NCBI GenBank assembly: GCA_934695325.1
Contig: CAKUVD010000002.1
Span: forward strand, 62,001-126,000
DNA length: 64,000 bases
Reading direction: 5' to 3'
From: an uncultured Bacteroidales bacterium
GTDB taxonomy: Bacteria > Bacteroidota > Bacteroidia > Bacteroidales > UBA932
The translations under genes were made by a program, and so were the position numbers. The notes below the pieces were generated by a model. It made no database searches. It was not told the origin of the DNA and worked only from the letters and a program-made list of their open reading frames with translations. Shown in pieces: positions 51,334 to 61,197 of this stretch. Each line of letters begins with the position of its first letter. Positions within the stretch are counted from its first letter, which is position 1.

Positions 51334-54333
51334 ATGAAAAAGATTTGTCTTCTTTTTACAGTCATAGCAATGTTCTTCTCAGCCTTGTCGGCTCACGCTC
51401 AGAACGTGACCGTGACAGGTTCTGTAGTGGACGCTTCCAACGGCGAGACCGTTGCCGGCGCATCCGTTATGGTGAAGAACTCTATGATCGGAACTTCAGC
51501 GGATGCTGACGGACGTTACAGCATTTCCATTCCTGCAAGCGCAAAGGACAACGCAGTGATTGTGTTCAGCTTTGTGGGATACAAGACTCAGGAAGTTCCA
51601 CTTGGCGGCAAGACAGTGCTGAACTGCAGACTCGAGCAGGACGCTACCGTCCTCGAGGATGTGGTCGTTGTTGGTTATGGTACTGCAAAGAAAGTAGGTT
51701 CCCTCGTGGGATCCGTGACTACGGTCAAGTCTGAGGCTATCAAGAACGCCCCTTCATCATCAGCCCTCGACCAGCTTCAGGGCCAGGTGGCAGGTATGTC
51801 TGTCCTGACTTCCGGTGGTGTCGCAGGTGATAACAACGTCTCTATCAAGATTCACGGAACAGGTTCACTTTCATCAAGTTCTGAGCCTCTGTATATCATT
51901 GACGGTATGCAGGCTTCTTCCAGGACCATTATGTCTATGAACCCTAACGATATTCTCAGCATTTCCGTTCTGAAGGACGCATCCGCGACCTCCATCTACG
52001 GTTCTCGTGCAGCCAATGGTGTCGTATATATCACTACGAAGGCCGGTTCATACAACAGCAAGGCTACTGTGACTATCAGAAGCCAGGCCGGTATCTCCAC
52101 CCTCGCTGACAAGACTCTGTACAAGAATATGATGTCAGGTCCTGAATTGAAAGAGTTCTGGGTACGTTCAGGCATTATGAGCCCGGACGCCATCAAGTCC
52201 AATTTCACGGACCAGGGCTATGACGCTGACACCAAATGGTACAAATACTACCAGAGATTCAACAACCCTCAGTTCCAGAATGACGTGACTGTAGAGGGCG
52301 GCGGACAGAAGGTGGCCTATATGATCGGTGCTTCGCAGTTCCATCAGAGAGGTACATCCATCGACAACTACTATGACAGGTACACTGTCAGGACAAATGT
52401 CCAGGGCCGTCCTAAGGACTGGCTGAAGGTCGGTGTCAATGCCGCTATGTCCTATACCAAGAACAAGCAGAACGGCAACTGGAGTACATCTGACGAGAAT
52501 CAGGGCTATATAATGGGTGGTCTCTCATATATGCTTTGCCCTCTCTATCCTGCAATCGACCCAAGCACTGGAGAGGAGTACCCTGAGGTCTATCCTACAG
52601 GACTTTATAACTCTTACTACTATGCCAGGATGGTGGATTCCATAAGCTCGCGTTACGGTCTCACCGGAAATGTGACAGTGGAAATCAATCCTTTCAAGAA
52701 CTTCTACATCAAGTCAGTGGCAGGTATTGACGGTGGATTCTATCTTGGTGATTCCAAGAGATATCCTTCATTCGTGGCTGCTCCGGGCAATGGTCGCCGT
52801 TCCAGAAGCACTCAGCTGATGTATACAGCCACGATCACCAATACCATCGAGTATTCATTCAATATCGGTCGCGATCACGAGATTTCGCTCCTTGCTGGTC
52901 ACGAGGGCATCGACAACTACAGCGACTACTATGCTGCAGCGGCCTCACAGATTACTGATGACAGGCTTATGTTCCTTACTCAGGGCGCATCTTCTACAAG
53001 AACTGTCGCACAGTCCTTCAGTGAGAGCAAGTTCCTTTCATTCTTCGGTCACGCAGACTATACCCTTATGGGCAAATATATCTTCGATCTCACAGTACGT
53101 AACGATGCTTCATCTCGTTTCGGTGTGGACAGCCGTAACGCTCAGTTCTGGTCAGTCGGAGGAATGTGGAAACTCAAGAAAGAGTCTTTCCTCAGGAATG
53201 TGAGACCTATTGATGACCTGAATTTCAAGGTAAGCTATGGTACTCAGGGTAACGCTTCCATCGGCAACTACCAGCATCTTGCGCTCATCGGCACTACCAC
53301 TCAGTATGCTAACCAGTCATCTATGGTGATCGGGCAGCCTAGCAACCCTAAGCTTACTTGGGAGAAGCAGGGCCTCCTCACCATCGCTTTGACAGGTAGG
53401 CTGTTCAATGTCCTCGATTTCGATATCGAATACTATAACAGGTCTACGTCATCTATGTTGCTTGCGGTTCCTTACCCGTACACCTCAGGATTCTCATCCC
53501 TGACTGATAACGTGGGTAACCTCAGCAATAACGGTATCGACGTCACTCTCGGTGTGGACATCCTCAGGAGCAAGGATTACTTCTTGAGATTCAACACCAC
53601 GTTCAACTATAACCGTGAGAAGATCACCAAGCTCTTCAACGGTGAGGAACGCTGGGAGATAGCTGGTTCCGGCCTTGCTTATGTAGTCGGGAAGCCGATA
53701 TCATTCTACGCTCCTATATGGGCAGGTGTGGATCCTGAAGACGGACGCCAGATGTGGTATGTCCCTGGCGATGACCGTGATGTCACCACAAAGGGCGAGA
53801 CCACCAAGACCTTTGCCGAGGATCCTCTCACTCAGAACACAGGCTATAAGCTTCACGCTCCTGTGAACGGAGGTTTCAGCATCTCTGGCGGGTGGAAGGG
53901 CATATCTATGGTCGCTGACTTCTCTTATGTCCTGGGCAAGTATCTGACGAACAACGATGCTTACTTCTATTCAAACCCTCTCAAGAACCCAGGATACAAC
54001 TCCAACAAGGAGGTAAATGACTTCTGGACACCGGAACATACGAATGCAAAATTCCCGGACTGGTCAAAGGGACAGGAGATGCAGTTCGATACACATCTTA
54101 TCGAGAATGCAAGTTTCCTTCGACTGAAAAATCTTCAGGTAGCCTATACATTCCCGAGAAAGCTTCTCGGAACACAGAAAGTAGTGGACGGCCTCAAGCT
54201 TTCATTCACCGGACGTAATCTTCTGACCCTCACCAAGTACACAGGTGTGGATCCAGAGGTGGACACTAACGTTACATACGGTTCCGTCGGCAGTTCAAAG
54301 CAGTATCTGTTCGGTGTTGAACTTACATTCTAA
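51334..54333 (+). CDS. SusC/RagA-like TonB-dependent outer-membrane transporter
   Basis: A 999-residue outer-membrane barrel importing ligands with a SusD lid. Start at the ATG 51334; the TTG two codons upstream is less likely. Signal peptide about 1-23 (SAHAQ). A carboxypeptidase-regulatory-like domain (TGSVVDASNGETVAGASVMVKN) is followed by the TonB-box/plug region LEDVVVVGYGTAKK, the plug repeats and SIYGSRAANGVVYITTK. Ends in a typical aromatic barrel strand, FGVELTF. Ligand is not readable; the downstream peptidases suggest peptides, as for RagA of Porphyromonas. Confidence 0.93.
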   Translation: MKKICLLFTVIAMFFSALSAHAQNVTVTGSVVDASNGETVAGASVMVKNSMIGTSADADGRYSISIPASAKDNAVIVFSFVGYKTQEVPLGGKTVLNCRLEQDATVLEDVVVVGYGTAKKVGSLVGSVTTVKSEAIKNAPSSSALDQLQGQVAGMSVLTSGGVAGDNNVSIKIHGTGSLSSSSEPLYIIDGMQASSRTIMSMNPNDILSISVLKDASATSIYGSRAANGVVYITTKAGSYNSKATVTIRSQAGISTLADKTLYKNMMSGPELKEFWVRSGIMSPDAIKSNFTDQGYDADTKWYKYYQRFNNPQFQNDVTVEGGGQKVAYMIGASQFHQRGTSIDNYYDRYTVRTNVQGRPKDWLKVGVNAAMSYTKNKQNGNWSTSDENQGYIMGGLSYMLCPLYPAIDPSTGEEYPEVYPTGLYNSYYYARMVDSISSRYGLTGNVTVEINPFKNFYIKSVAGIDGGFYLGDSKRYPSFVAAPGNGRRSRSTQLMYTATITNTIEYSFNIGRDHEISLLAGHEGIDNYSDYYAAAASQITDDRLMFLTQGASSTRTVAQSFSESKFLSFFGHADYTLMGKYIFDLTVRNDASSRFGVDSRNAQFWSVGGMWKLKKESFLRNVRPIDDLNFKVSYGTQGNASIGNYQHLALIGTTTQYANQSSMVIGQPSNPKLTWEKQGLLTIALTGRLFNVLDFDIEYYNRSTSSMLLAVPYPYTSGFSSLTDNVGNLSNNGIDVTLGVDILRSKDYFLRFNTTFNYNREKITKLFNGEERWEIAGSGLAYVVGKPISFYAPIWAGVDPEDGRQMWYVPGDDRDVTTKGETTKTFAEDPLTQNTGYKLHAPVNGGFSISGGWKGISMVADFSYVLGKYLTNNDAYFYSNPLKNPGYNSNKEVNDFWTPEHTNAKFPDWSKGQEMQFDTHLIENASFLRLKNLQVAYTFPRKLLGTQKVVDGLKLSFTGRNLLTLTKYTGVDPEVDTNVTYGSVGSSKQYLFGVELTF

Positions 54334-54355
54334 TATGGCACAGAACTTATTTAAA

Positions 54356-55882
54356 ATGAATGTTATGACGAAGAATATTCTTAAATATACATTTGCGGCG
54401 GGTGCGGCGATGCTTATGCTGGCATCCTGTGACTTGGATCTTACTCCGGAGGACGCTATTTCCTATGAAGAAGGCAAGCGCCTGTTCACTTCGGAGTCTG
54501 ATATCGCCAGCTTTGACAACGGTCTTCACTCTTCTTTCAGGGCGCTGTTATATGGCGCACATTCTCAGACATCTGAAATTATGTGTGACGGTTTCAATGC
54601 CACTGTGAACTATAATAATCATTATGGTGCGGTTCATCAGGCAGGAGAGACTTTCAATGCCGGTGACGAGTATGTGGAGTCTGTATGGGCATCTCATTAC
54701 ACTGCCATAAAGAACTACAACATCGCCATTGAGAACGCTGACAATGTGGATGCTTCTCTTCGCGCTGATGCCCGTCTGATGAAGGGTGACGCATACTTCT
54801 ACAGAGCATATTCTTACCTTACGCTTGCGCGTCATTTCGGAAAGGCTTATGATGCCGCCACTGCGTCTTCAGACCTTTGCGTCCCGCTGGTCCTTGTATA
54901 TAATCAGCTTGAGAAGCCGGCACGTGCGAGTGTCAAGGCTGTATATGACCAGGTGAAGAGCGATCTCGATTCTGCTGCCGTGCTTCTTGCCAAGGTCCCT
55001 GGGGCCGTGCGCTCCCAGATGCCTACTATTGACGCCGTCAATGCGGTATATGCAAGATATTTCTTGGATACAAAGGACTATGCGAAGGCTGCCGAATATG
55101 CTGACAATGTGATTAATTCCGCCGCTCATTATGCATTGGCCTCCACAGCCAGCGCAATGACTGCAGAGTATTCATCAGACAACGGTACGGAGCCTATTAT
55201 GCAGATGTTCGCTTCTCTTCAGGAAGGTGCAGGCGCAAACCAGATGTATCTCGGCGAGGGTGGAGTGCGCAGTGACACACAGGGAAAATACTTCTCATCA
55301 TACTATATCCCTACCAAGACACTCGTGGATTCTTATGACGCTTCAGATATCAGGCTCAAGAACTGGTTCTCGCAGGACAAGTATCTATTTATGGCCAATG
55401 GCTCCAGATATTCCGGCATCTATGTGTTTACGAAATATCTCGGTAACAGCGCTCTCTATTCAGGAAGCAATGAGACAGGTGCACAGGCCAGGAAGCCGCT
55501 TCTCATCGGCGAGCAGTATCTTATCGCGGCAGAGGCATATCTCCTCAGCTCAAATGCCGAAAAAGCGAAGGCGCGTCTTAATACGCTTCAGCAGAGGCGT
55601 GGTGCTTCAGCGACTTCCGCTACTCTTCAGAACATTAAGAAAGAGTGGTTCAGGGAGACTGTGGGTGAAGGCTTGCGTATGTCCTGCCTCAAGAGATGGG
55701 GCGACCCTGCCGCAGTCAGGACGCCTCAGACGGTTGCCGCTTCAAACAACATCATTATGACCGGGGCCTCTTTTGAGAAGAGAGTCCTTGCCGCAGATGA
55801 CTATCATTTCTGCTGGCCGATCCCTTCTTATGAGATGAAGGTGAACAAGAATCTTGTTCAGAACAACGGCTATTCTCTCTAA
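54356..55882 (+). CDS. SusD/RagB-like surface lipoprotein
   Basis: The substrate-binding lid partner of the SusC protein, 508 residues. Lipobox MLASC near residue 25. The N-terminal CDLDLTPEDAISYEE, the TPR-like KNYNIAIENADN and RADARLMKGDAYFYRAYSYLTLARHFG are typical, and the C-terminal RRWG-type KRWGDP and FCWPIPSYEMKVNKNLVQNNGY are family hallmarks. The frame runs back into susC (54245), but that part overlaps its coding end. Start chosen at ATG 54356 (ATG at 54365 also possible). Confidence 0.92.
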   Translation: MNVMTKNILKYTFAAGAAMLMLASCDLDLTPEDAISYEEGKRLFTSESDIASFDNGLHSSFRALLYGAHSQTSEIMCDGFNATVNYNNHYGAVHQAGETFNAGDEYVESVWASHYTAIKNYNIAIENADNVDASLRADARLMKGDAYFYRAYSYLTLARHFGKAYDAATASSDLCVPLVLVYNQLEKPARASVKAVYDQVKSDLDSAAVLLAKVPGAVRSQMPTIDAVNAVYARYFLDTKDYAKAAEYADNVINSAAHYALASTASAMTAEYSSDNGTEPIMQMFASLQEGAGANQMYLGEGGVRSDTQGKYFSSYYIPTKTLVDSYDASDIRLKNWFSQDKYLFMANGSRYSGIYVFTKYLGNSALYSGSNETGAQARKPLLIGEQYLIAAEAYLLSSNAEKAKARLNTLQQRRGASATSATLQNIKKEWFRETVGEGLRMSCLKRWGDPAAVRTPQTVAASNNIIMTGASFEKRVLAADDYHFCWPIPSYEMKVNKNLVQNNGYSL

Positions 55883-55918
55883 TGTCCGGGCATTTATCAA
55901 TTTGTTAATTTGAACGAT

Positions 55919-56806
55919 ATGAAAACATTGAAATATATAGTTTCTTCTGTCGCAGTTCTTGCCGTATTGGCATCCTGCAACAGGAAAGAGACTTTCCAGC
56001 ACGAGTCATTCGTCACATTTGCCGCTACCAGTTATACGGTGAATGAGGATGCCGGAACGGTTGCAGTTCCTGTCAAGGTATATAATGCGGGTTCAGAGGA
56101 AGTGACTGTCACTGTGAAGGCAGTGGACGGCACGGCGAAAAGCGGGACCAACTATGAAATCGTCGAGCCTGTTTCAGGCGTGCTGAATTTCGCTCCTGGC
56201 GAGACTGAGAAGAGCGTCGTAGTGCTGGTGAAGAACCTCAAGGACCGTTTTACCGGAAATCTTGGATTTACGCTGTCGCTTACAAGTGCTACTGATGGAT
56301 TTGCTGAAGGTGCTATCAATAATGTCGCATTCACCATCAATGACAATGACCATCCTCTTGCGAAGTTCTTCGGCACTTGGACCGGAACCAACCCGGGGTC
56401 GAACAGCAACGGGACTTCTAAATATAAGATGAATGTCGTCATCTCTCCGGTTGAGGGCGATGAGACCTACCGTAAGCTTCTCCTGACTGACCTCGAGCCT
56501 TTCTTTGCGGCTAACGGCTTCGCTTATTCCAACAGTACATCCGAAGTGACGTATAACTGCTTCACTGCTGTCGTAAATGACAACTTTACTGAAATGACGA
56601 TCAGCGCAAAACAGCCTATCGGATATGAGGACAACGGTGATGCCGCATATATCGCAAATGCTTCGGTCGGAGACATTGTGATAACGATAGATCAGGACGG
56701 CTCTCTCGTCATTCCTCCATACGCTTCCTTCATTGATGATTCAAGCGACGGCAATACATATTATTTCGTACAATATACGGAAGGCTGTACACTTACTAAG
56801 AAATAA
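55919..56806 (+). CDS. Calx-beta-domain lipoprotein
   Basis: A 295-residue predicted lipoprotein (lipobox AVLASC, Cys near 21). Residues about 30-145 form a Calx-beta-type domain: SYTVNEDAGTVAVPVKVYNAG, DGTAKSGTNYEIVEP, ending FTINDND, the typical acidic strand. The C-terminal half (from AKFFGTWTG) is a separate lipocalin-like or binding domain. As third gene of a SusC/D unit it is positioned as a surface glycan- or protein-binding accessory protein (SusE/F position). Confidence 0.75.
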   Translation: MKTLKYIVSSVAVLAVLASCNRKETFQHESFVTFAATSYTVNEDAGTVAVPVKVYNAGSEEVTVTVKAVDGTAKSGTNYEIVEPVSGVLNFAPGETEKSVVVLVKNLKDRFTGNLGFTLSLTSATDGFAEGAINNVAFTINDNDHPLAKFFGTWTGTNPGSNSNGTSKYKMNVVISPVEGDETYRKLLLTDLEPFFAANGFAYSNSTSEVTYNCFTAVVNDNFTEMTISAKQPIGYEDNGDAAYIANASVGDIVITIDQDGSLVIPPYASFIDDSSDGNTYYFVQYTEGCTLTKK

Positions 56807-56829
56807 TGCTCAGGCATTCTGAAATATGA

Positions 56830-56869
56830 GTGTGAGGTTGGCTGTAATTGCAGTCAGCCTCGCACTGTT
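56830..56869 (+). terminator. Hairpin between SusCD module and peptidase module
   Basis: A 14-bp stem (56830-56843 with 56852-56865, three G-U) with an 8-base loop, followed by TGTTTT. It lies 23 bases after the lipoprotein stop, so it could limit read-through into the peptidase genes. Confidence 0.6.
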
Positions 56870-56896
56870 TTCTGTAATCAATAAATTCATACGGTT

Positions 56897-57598
56897 ATGA
56901 AGTCCTTACGAATCATTGTCGCTGCGGCAGCTATTCTGCTCAGTCTTTCTGGGGCCAAGGGTCAGAATTATGAACCGAAAGACACCTGGCCTTATCTCGT
57001 GTCTGATTTCACTGTTGGTGAAATACGTATGGCCAACGGTGGGATTGTGTCATCCAAGGAGATGAATATCAATGTTATTGACGGCAAGCTCCATTATCTT
57101 GAGAACAATGTCATTATGGTCGCGGAGATGCTTCAGGTAACTGGTGCGTCTTTCGGAGGCAGGGAGTTCGTAAATGTGCTCGGCCGTATGATGGAGGTGA
57201 AGTCATCTGATGACAAGGGGCTTGTACTGAATGATGTCCAAGTGGACAAGGACAAGATGGCCAAGACGGATATAGGATATGGTATATCTTCCGCCACTGC
57301 ATCCAGCCAGAATGTAACATCGCTTCTGGGAGACAGTTCGACCGCATTGGTGAATATGGATTTCACTCAGGCGATTTCCAGAAGGGCGTCCGGCACTGTC
57401 CTGCCGCTTATGGAACAGCTGTACCTTAAAATTCAGTCAGATATTTTGCCTGCGTCGAAAAAAGATGTATTATCTTTGTCATTTGTGGATAAGTCAGCTG
57501 CGGATGCGTTCTTCAAGGCCAGCAAGACCAAGTGGAAAAGCCCGGAGATGCTTCTGAAGGTCGCTGATTTCATCTATGATCAGAAACAGAATAAATAA
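56897..57598 (+). CDS. Exported protein of unknown function
   Basis: A 233-residue protein with a Sec signal peptide (about 1-22, cleavage after AKGQ). I do not recognise a family. It is mixed alpha/beta, and the middle has VIDGKLHYLENNVIMVAEMLQVTG and GGREFVNVLGRMMEV. It lies 6 bases before the first S8 peptidase gene, so it probably shares its transcript and acts in the envelope with it, perhaps as an inhibitor, chaperone or cofactor; that is inference from position only. Confidence 0.55.
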   Translation: MKSLRIIVAAAAILLSLSGAKGQNYEPKDTWPYLVSDFTVGEIRMANGGIVSSKEMNINVIDGKLHYLENNVIMVAEMLQVTGASFGGREFVNVLGRMMEVKSSDDKGLVLNDVQVDKDKMAKTDIGYGISSATASSQNVTSLLGDSSTALVNMDFTQAISRRASGTVLPLMEQLYLKIQSDILPASKKDVLSLSFVDKSAADAFFKASKTKWKSPEMLLKVADFIYDQKQNK

Positions 57599-57604
57599 CG
57601 AATA

Positions 57605-60187
57605 ATGAAAAGAGTACTTACAGCATTGTCAGCAGCCGTGATACTGTTCGGCTGTGCCCGAGAAGAGGTCTCGCAGCCTGTCGTGGAACAGGAGCAGTCT
57701 TCTTCAGAAAATGACGGATATGTCCAGGGTGAAGTCATCGTGAAGCTCTCAGATGAACTCGCTGAACTGGTGGAAGCGGATCTGGCCTCCGGGAGGGTTG
57801 CCACGAAATCCGCCGGTCTTAACGCATTGGTGAGTGACCTCGGCATCAAATCTATGCACAGGCTTTTCCCTGATGCCGGAGAGTATGAGGAGCGCACGAG
57901 AAGGGAAGGACTTCACAAATGGTATGTGGTGGAGTTCGATGAGAGCACGCCTCTGACAAAAGCGGACAATGATCTGTCTTCTCTTGACGGCATCGAATTG
58001 GTTGAGAAGAGCAGGCAGGTCAGACTCGAGTCGTTCAACGACCCATATCTCAGCCAGCAGTGGGGCTTCGGAAACACTTCCAAGCAGGGATTCGACATAA
58101 ATGTCGCTGATGTCTGGGCGAACTATACCACAGGAAATCCTAATGTCATCGTGTCTGTCGTGGATCAGGGTGTGGATCTCACTCACGTAGATTTGGCTTG
58201 GAACTGCCTCGAGACCGGACATTATAATGCTGTGGACGGCAACTCTGTAATCTATGCAGGAGACCACGGCACGCACGTGGCTGGAACCATCGCTGCCGTG
58301 AACAATAACGGAAGGGGGCTTTGCGGAGTCGCCGGCGGTGACTATGCAGCAGGCACACGAGGCGTGAAGATTATGTCCTGCCAGATATTCAGAGACGGGA
58401 AATCTCGTAGCGGAGGTTCTGCGGCAGCCATCAAATGGGGCGCGGATCACGGTGCCGTAATCAGCCAGAACAGCTGGGGATATAACTATGATGTTAATAA
58501 TGACGGTAAGCTTACTGGGGACGAGTACACGCAGGCGATGGCCGCGACGATCTCATCATCTGACCAGGCTGCCGTAGACTACTTCATCAAATATGCCGGG
58601 TGCGACAATTCTGGAAACCAGAAGGCGGACTCCCCGATGAAGGGTGGCGTTGTCATCTTCGCCGCCGGGAATGATGGCATCGGGAATGGCGCACCGGCCA
58701 ACTATGAGCCAGTCATCGCAGTCGGTGCAGTGGAGAAGAATGGGACCAGGGCGAGCTACTCGAACTACGGAGACTGGTGTGACATCGCCGCTCCGGGTTC
58801 TGCCATATACAGTACCACTCCTAGCGGTACATATAGCTATATGGACGGAACATCTATGGCGTGTCCTCACGTTTCCGGTGTCGCAGCCCTTGTGGTTTCT
58901 TATTGCGGAGGCCCTGGATTCACGAACACTATGCTGAAGGAGAAACTCCTCGGCAGCTCCAACAAGAATATCCTCAGCCAGTCATATAAGATCGGAGGCC
59001 TCGTGGATGCCCTCGGCGCCATCACTTATGGCGCAGATAACGCTCCTGCGGCTGTCACTGACCTCAGTGCGAGCGGAAGGTCTAACAACATTGACCTTAC
59101 CTGGACACTTACCGGAGACCCGGATGGGAAGAAGGCATTCGGATATATGGTGCTTTACGGCAAAGACAAGAATGCGGTGGAGGGCAGCACGTTCCAGAAA
59201 CCGGCCGCCGGTGTTTCCACGATATCTCTCGCCCCATCGGGAAATGTAGGCTCAAAAGTGTCAGGCGTCGTTCCCGGGCTTGACTTCAACGCCAAGTATT
59301 ATGTGAAGATGGCTGCATATTCTTATGGCCGCAGCTATTCTGAAGGCACATCTGTATATGAGGTCACCACCGGCGGCAACAATCCTCCTGTAATCACTGT
59401 CTCGCAGGAGGGCGAAATTTTGGTGAGAGCTTCCGATGTGCTGGAAGTAGAGGTCAATGTGACAGAACCGGACGGGCACGATTTTACGGTATCGTATGAA
59501 AAAGGCTCTGCGGCCGATGCTCTTTCGAAGACTCCGTCAGGAAAATATATCGTCACCATAGACGGAAGCAAGGCGGATGCCGGTACATATACCGGGAAAA
59601 TCAAGGCGACGGATGCCTACCAGCTCACTGCGGTATATGAACTGAAGTATACCATCCGCGAGAATCAGGCTCCGGTAGTAGTTAAGGAACTGGAAAACCG
59701 CCTGGAGACAAGCAGAGGCGAGTTCCAGATAGATATGTCTGAGTTCTTCAGCGATCCTGACGGAGATGCCCTGAAGTACGATATCGAATTGAGTGATGCT
59801 TCCGTGGCTTTCTTCACCGCTCGTGAAAACACTCTCATCGGCACAGTGCTCAAATATGGTCATACTACCGTCACTGTTACGGCACGGGATCCTCGCGGCG
59901 CTTCTGTCTCTGCATCGTTCGTGCTCCTGGCCAGGGAGAAGAGCACGGTCTATACCGCATACCCTAATCCTGTCACTACTACATTGAATCTGGCTACAGG
60001 TGAGGAGAAGGCTTCTGCCAAAGTCAAGATCGTGTCGCAGACGGGTGCCGTGGTCATTGACCAGACGGTCAGCGCCAGCGCTTTCGAGCCTGCGAAGATC
60101 GACTTCAAGAATGTGGCTCCAGGACGTTACAATGCTACCTTCACCATCGGTTCCAAAGAATATAAACAGACTATAATCAAGAAATGA
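57605..60187 (+). CDS. S8 subtilisin-like peptidase with T9SS C-terminal domain
   Basis: An 860-residue secreted serine peptidase. Order: signal with lipobox-like LFGC (Cys near 17); propeptide (about 35-140, GEVIVKLSDELAEL, HKWYVVEFDE); S8 domain with D187 (VVDQGVD), H221 (GDHGTHVAG), oxyanion Asn in FAAGNDG and S417 (GTSMACPHVSG). One or more fibronectin/Ig-like domains follow (about 480-770). The end is a type A T9SS sorting domain: TAYPNPVTTTLNL... to YKQTIIKK. That targets it across the outer membrane by the Por machinery. The final IIKK resembles Tannerella KLIKK proteases. Stop overlaps the next start (ATGA). Confidence 0.92.
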   Translation: MKRVLTALSAAVILFGCAREEVSQPVVEQEQSSSENDGYVQGEVIVKLSDELAELVEADLASGRVATKSAGLNALVSDLGIKSMHRLFPDAGEYEERTRREGLHKWYVVEFDESTPLTKADNDLSSLDGIELVEKSRQVRLESFNDPYLSQQWGFGNTSKQGFDINVADVWANYTTGNPNVIVSVVDQGVDLTHVDLAWNCLETGHYNAVDGNSVIYAGDHGTHVAGTIAAVNNNGRGLCGVAGGDYAAGTRGVKIMSCQIFRDGKSRSGGSAAAIKWGADHGAVISQNSWGYNYDVNNDGKLTGDEYTQAMAATISSSDQAAVDYFIKYAGCDNSGNQKADSPMKGGVVIFAAGNDGIGNGAPANYEPVIAVGAVEKNGTRASYSNYGDWCDIAAPGSAIYSTTPSGTYSYMDGTSMACPHVSGVAALVVSYCGGPGFTNTMLKEKLLGSSNKNILSQSYKIGGLVDALGAITYGADNAPAAVTDLSASGRSNNIDLTWTLTGDPDGKKAFGYMVLYGKDKNAVEGSTFQKPAAGVSTISLAPSGNVGSKVSGVVPGLDFNAKYYVKMAAYSYGRSYSEGTSVYEVTTGGNNPPVITVSQEGEILVRASDVLEVEVNVTEPDGHDFTVSYEKGSAADALSKTPSGKYIVTIDGSKADAGTYTGKIKATDAYQLTAVYELKYTIRENQAPVVVKELENRLETSRGEFQIDMSEFFSDPDGDALKYDIELSDASVAFFTARENTLIGTVLKYGHTTVTVTARDPRGASVSASFVLLAREKSTVYTAYPNPVTTTLNLATGEEKASAKVKIVSQTGAVVIDQTVSASAFEPAKIDFKNVAPGRYNATFTIGSKEYKQTIIKK

Positions 60188-61116
60188 TGAAATTTGTCGC
60201 TAAGATATCAGCTGTGGCGGTATGTGTCGCCGCTGCTGCACTTGACCTGAGAGCGCAGAGCGATGTCGCTATGCCGTTTCTCTCAATAGACAGAAGCCCT
60301 GTAACTTCCGCTATGGGAAGCGCCGGTCTGGCTTCATCCTCGGAGATTGCGTATGCTTCTTTCAGGAACCCTGCGGTCATCCCGTTCAGCGAAAGGAAAG
60401 GTGATTTCGGAGTGTCATACCAGAACTGGGCTCCGGATGGAGTAAAATCCACGAATCTTAATCTCGGCGCGACAATGCGTCTCGGCAAGAGAATCGGCGT
60501 GACGCTCGGCGGTGCTTACGAAATGGGTGAGAAGTACACCGTCTCTGACAACAGCGGCAATCCGAAAGGGACGTTCACTCCGTCAGATATGATTGTCAAT
60601 GCAGGCATGGGCGTGAAGATAGCGAATCCGTTCTCTCTGGGCGTGAATCTCCGCTATGCCTCACAGAGCCTTGCGGACGGTGTCTCTTATAGTGCGTTCG
60701 CTGCTGACGTCTTTGCCCTCTACAGGGTCGCCGGGGTGAATATCACCGCAGGCGTTTCATCTGTAGGTTCCAGCATCAAGTCGGATAAGACGGGCTCTTT
60801 CAGCCTCCCGGCATCTGCTGTCGTGGCAGGGGCGTATACCATCAAGGCTGGCGCGGCCAACAGCATTGACCTTGCGCTGGATGCGAACTATTATTTCAGT
60901 GGTGACTTCGCTGCGTCTCTCGGTGCACAGTATGCGTTCAAGGATTTCGTCTTCGTCCGTGCCGGATATCATTATGGCGGCGACAGCGTTATGCCTTCGT
61001 TCGCTTCGGTCGGTGTCGGCGGCGCATTCAAAGGAATCTCGCTGAATGTATCATACCTGATTGCGTCTGAGGGACTTAAGAATACTCTCAACATAGGTCT
61101 GGGATATTCTTTCTAA
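60184..61116 (+). CDS. PorV/PorQ-like outer-membrane barrel protein
   Basis: A 310-residue protein with signal peptide (about 1-25, LRAQ) and a FadL-like beta barrel. Early motif PVTSAMGSAGLASSSEIAYASFRNPAVIPFS matches the conserved N-terminal hatch of PorV/PorQ proteins (gAR..gmG.A......a..NPA). Alternating aromatic strands run to the end GLGYSF. PorV shuttles T9SS cargo from the translocon to the attachment complex and PorQ retains PorZ; which it resembles more I cannot say. An ATGA overlap with the CTD-bearing peptidase suggests a dedicated partner. It is not the core PorV in length (~380). Confidence 0.72.
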   Translation: MMKFVAKISAVAVCVAAAALDLRAQSDVAMPFLSIDRSPVTSAMGSAGLASSSEIAYASFRNPAVIPFSERKGDFGVSYQNWAPDGVKSTNLNLGATMRLGKRIGVTLGGAYEMGEKYTVSDNSGNPKGTFTPSDMIVNAGMGVKIANPFSLGVNLRYASQSLADGVSYSAFAADVFALYRVAGVNITAGVSSVGSSIKSDKTGSFSLPASAVVAGAYTIKAGAANSIDLALDANYYFSGDFAASLGAQYAFKDFVFVRAGYHYGGDSVMPSFASVGVGGAFKGISLNVSYLIASEGLKNTLNIGLGYSF

Positions 61117-61197
61117 GGACGGAAGATATGGATTCTTATGGCGTTTCTGCTGGGCCTCAAAGCTGCAGGAACGCCATTGTATTGCGAAAACAACAGA

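Noticed and set aside
54245..54355. Longer N terminus of the SusD protein
   Set aside because: It is susC coding sequence in another frame; the lipoprotein signal begins at 54356 or 54365.
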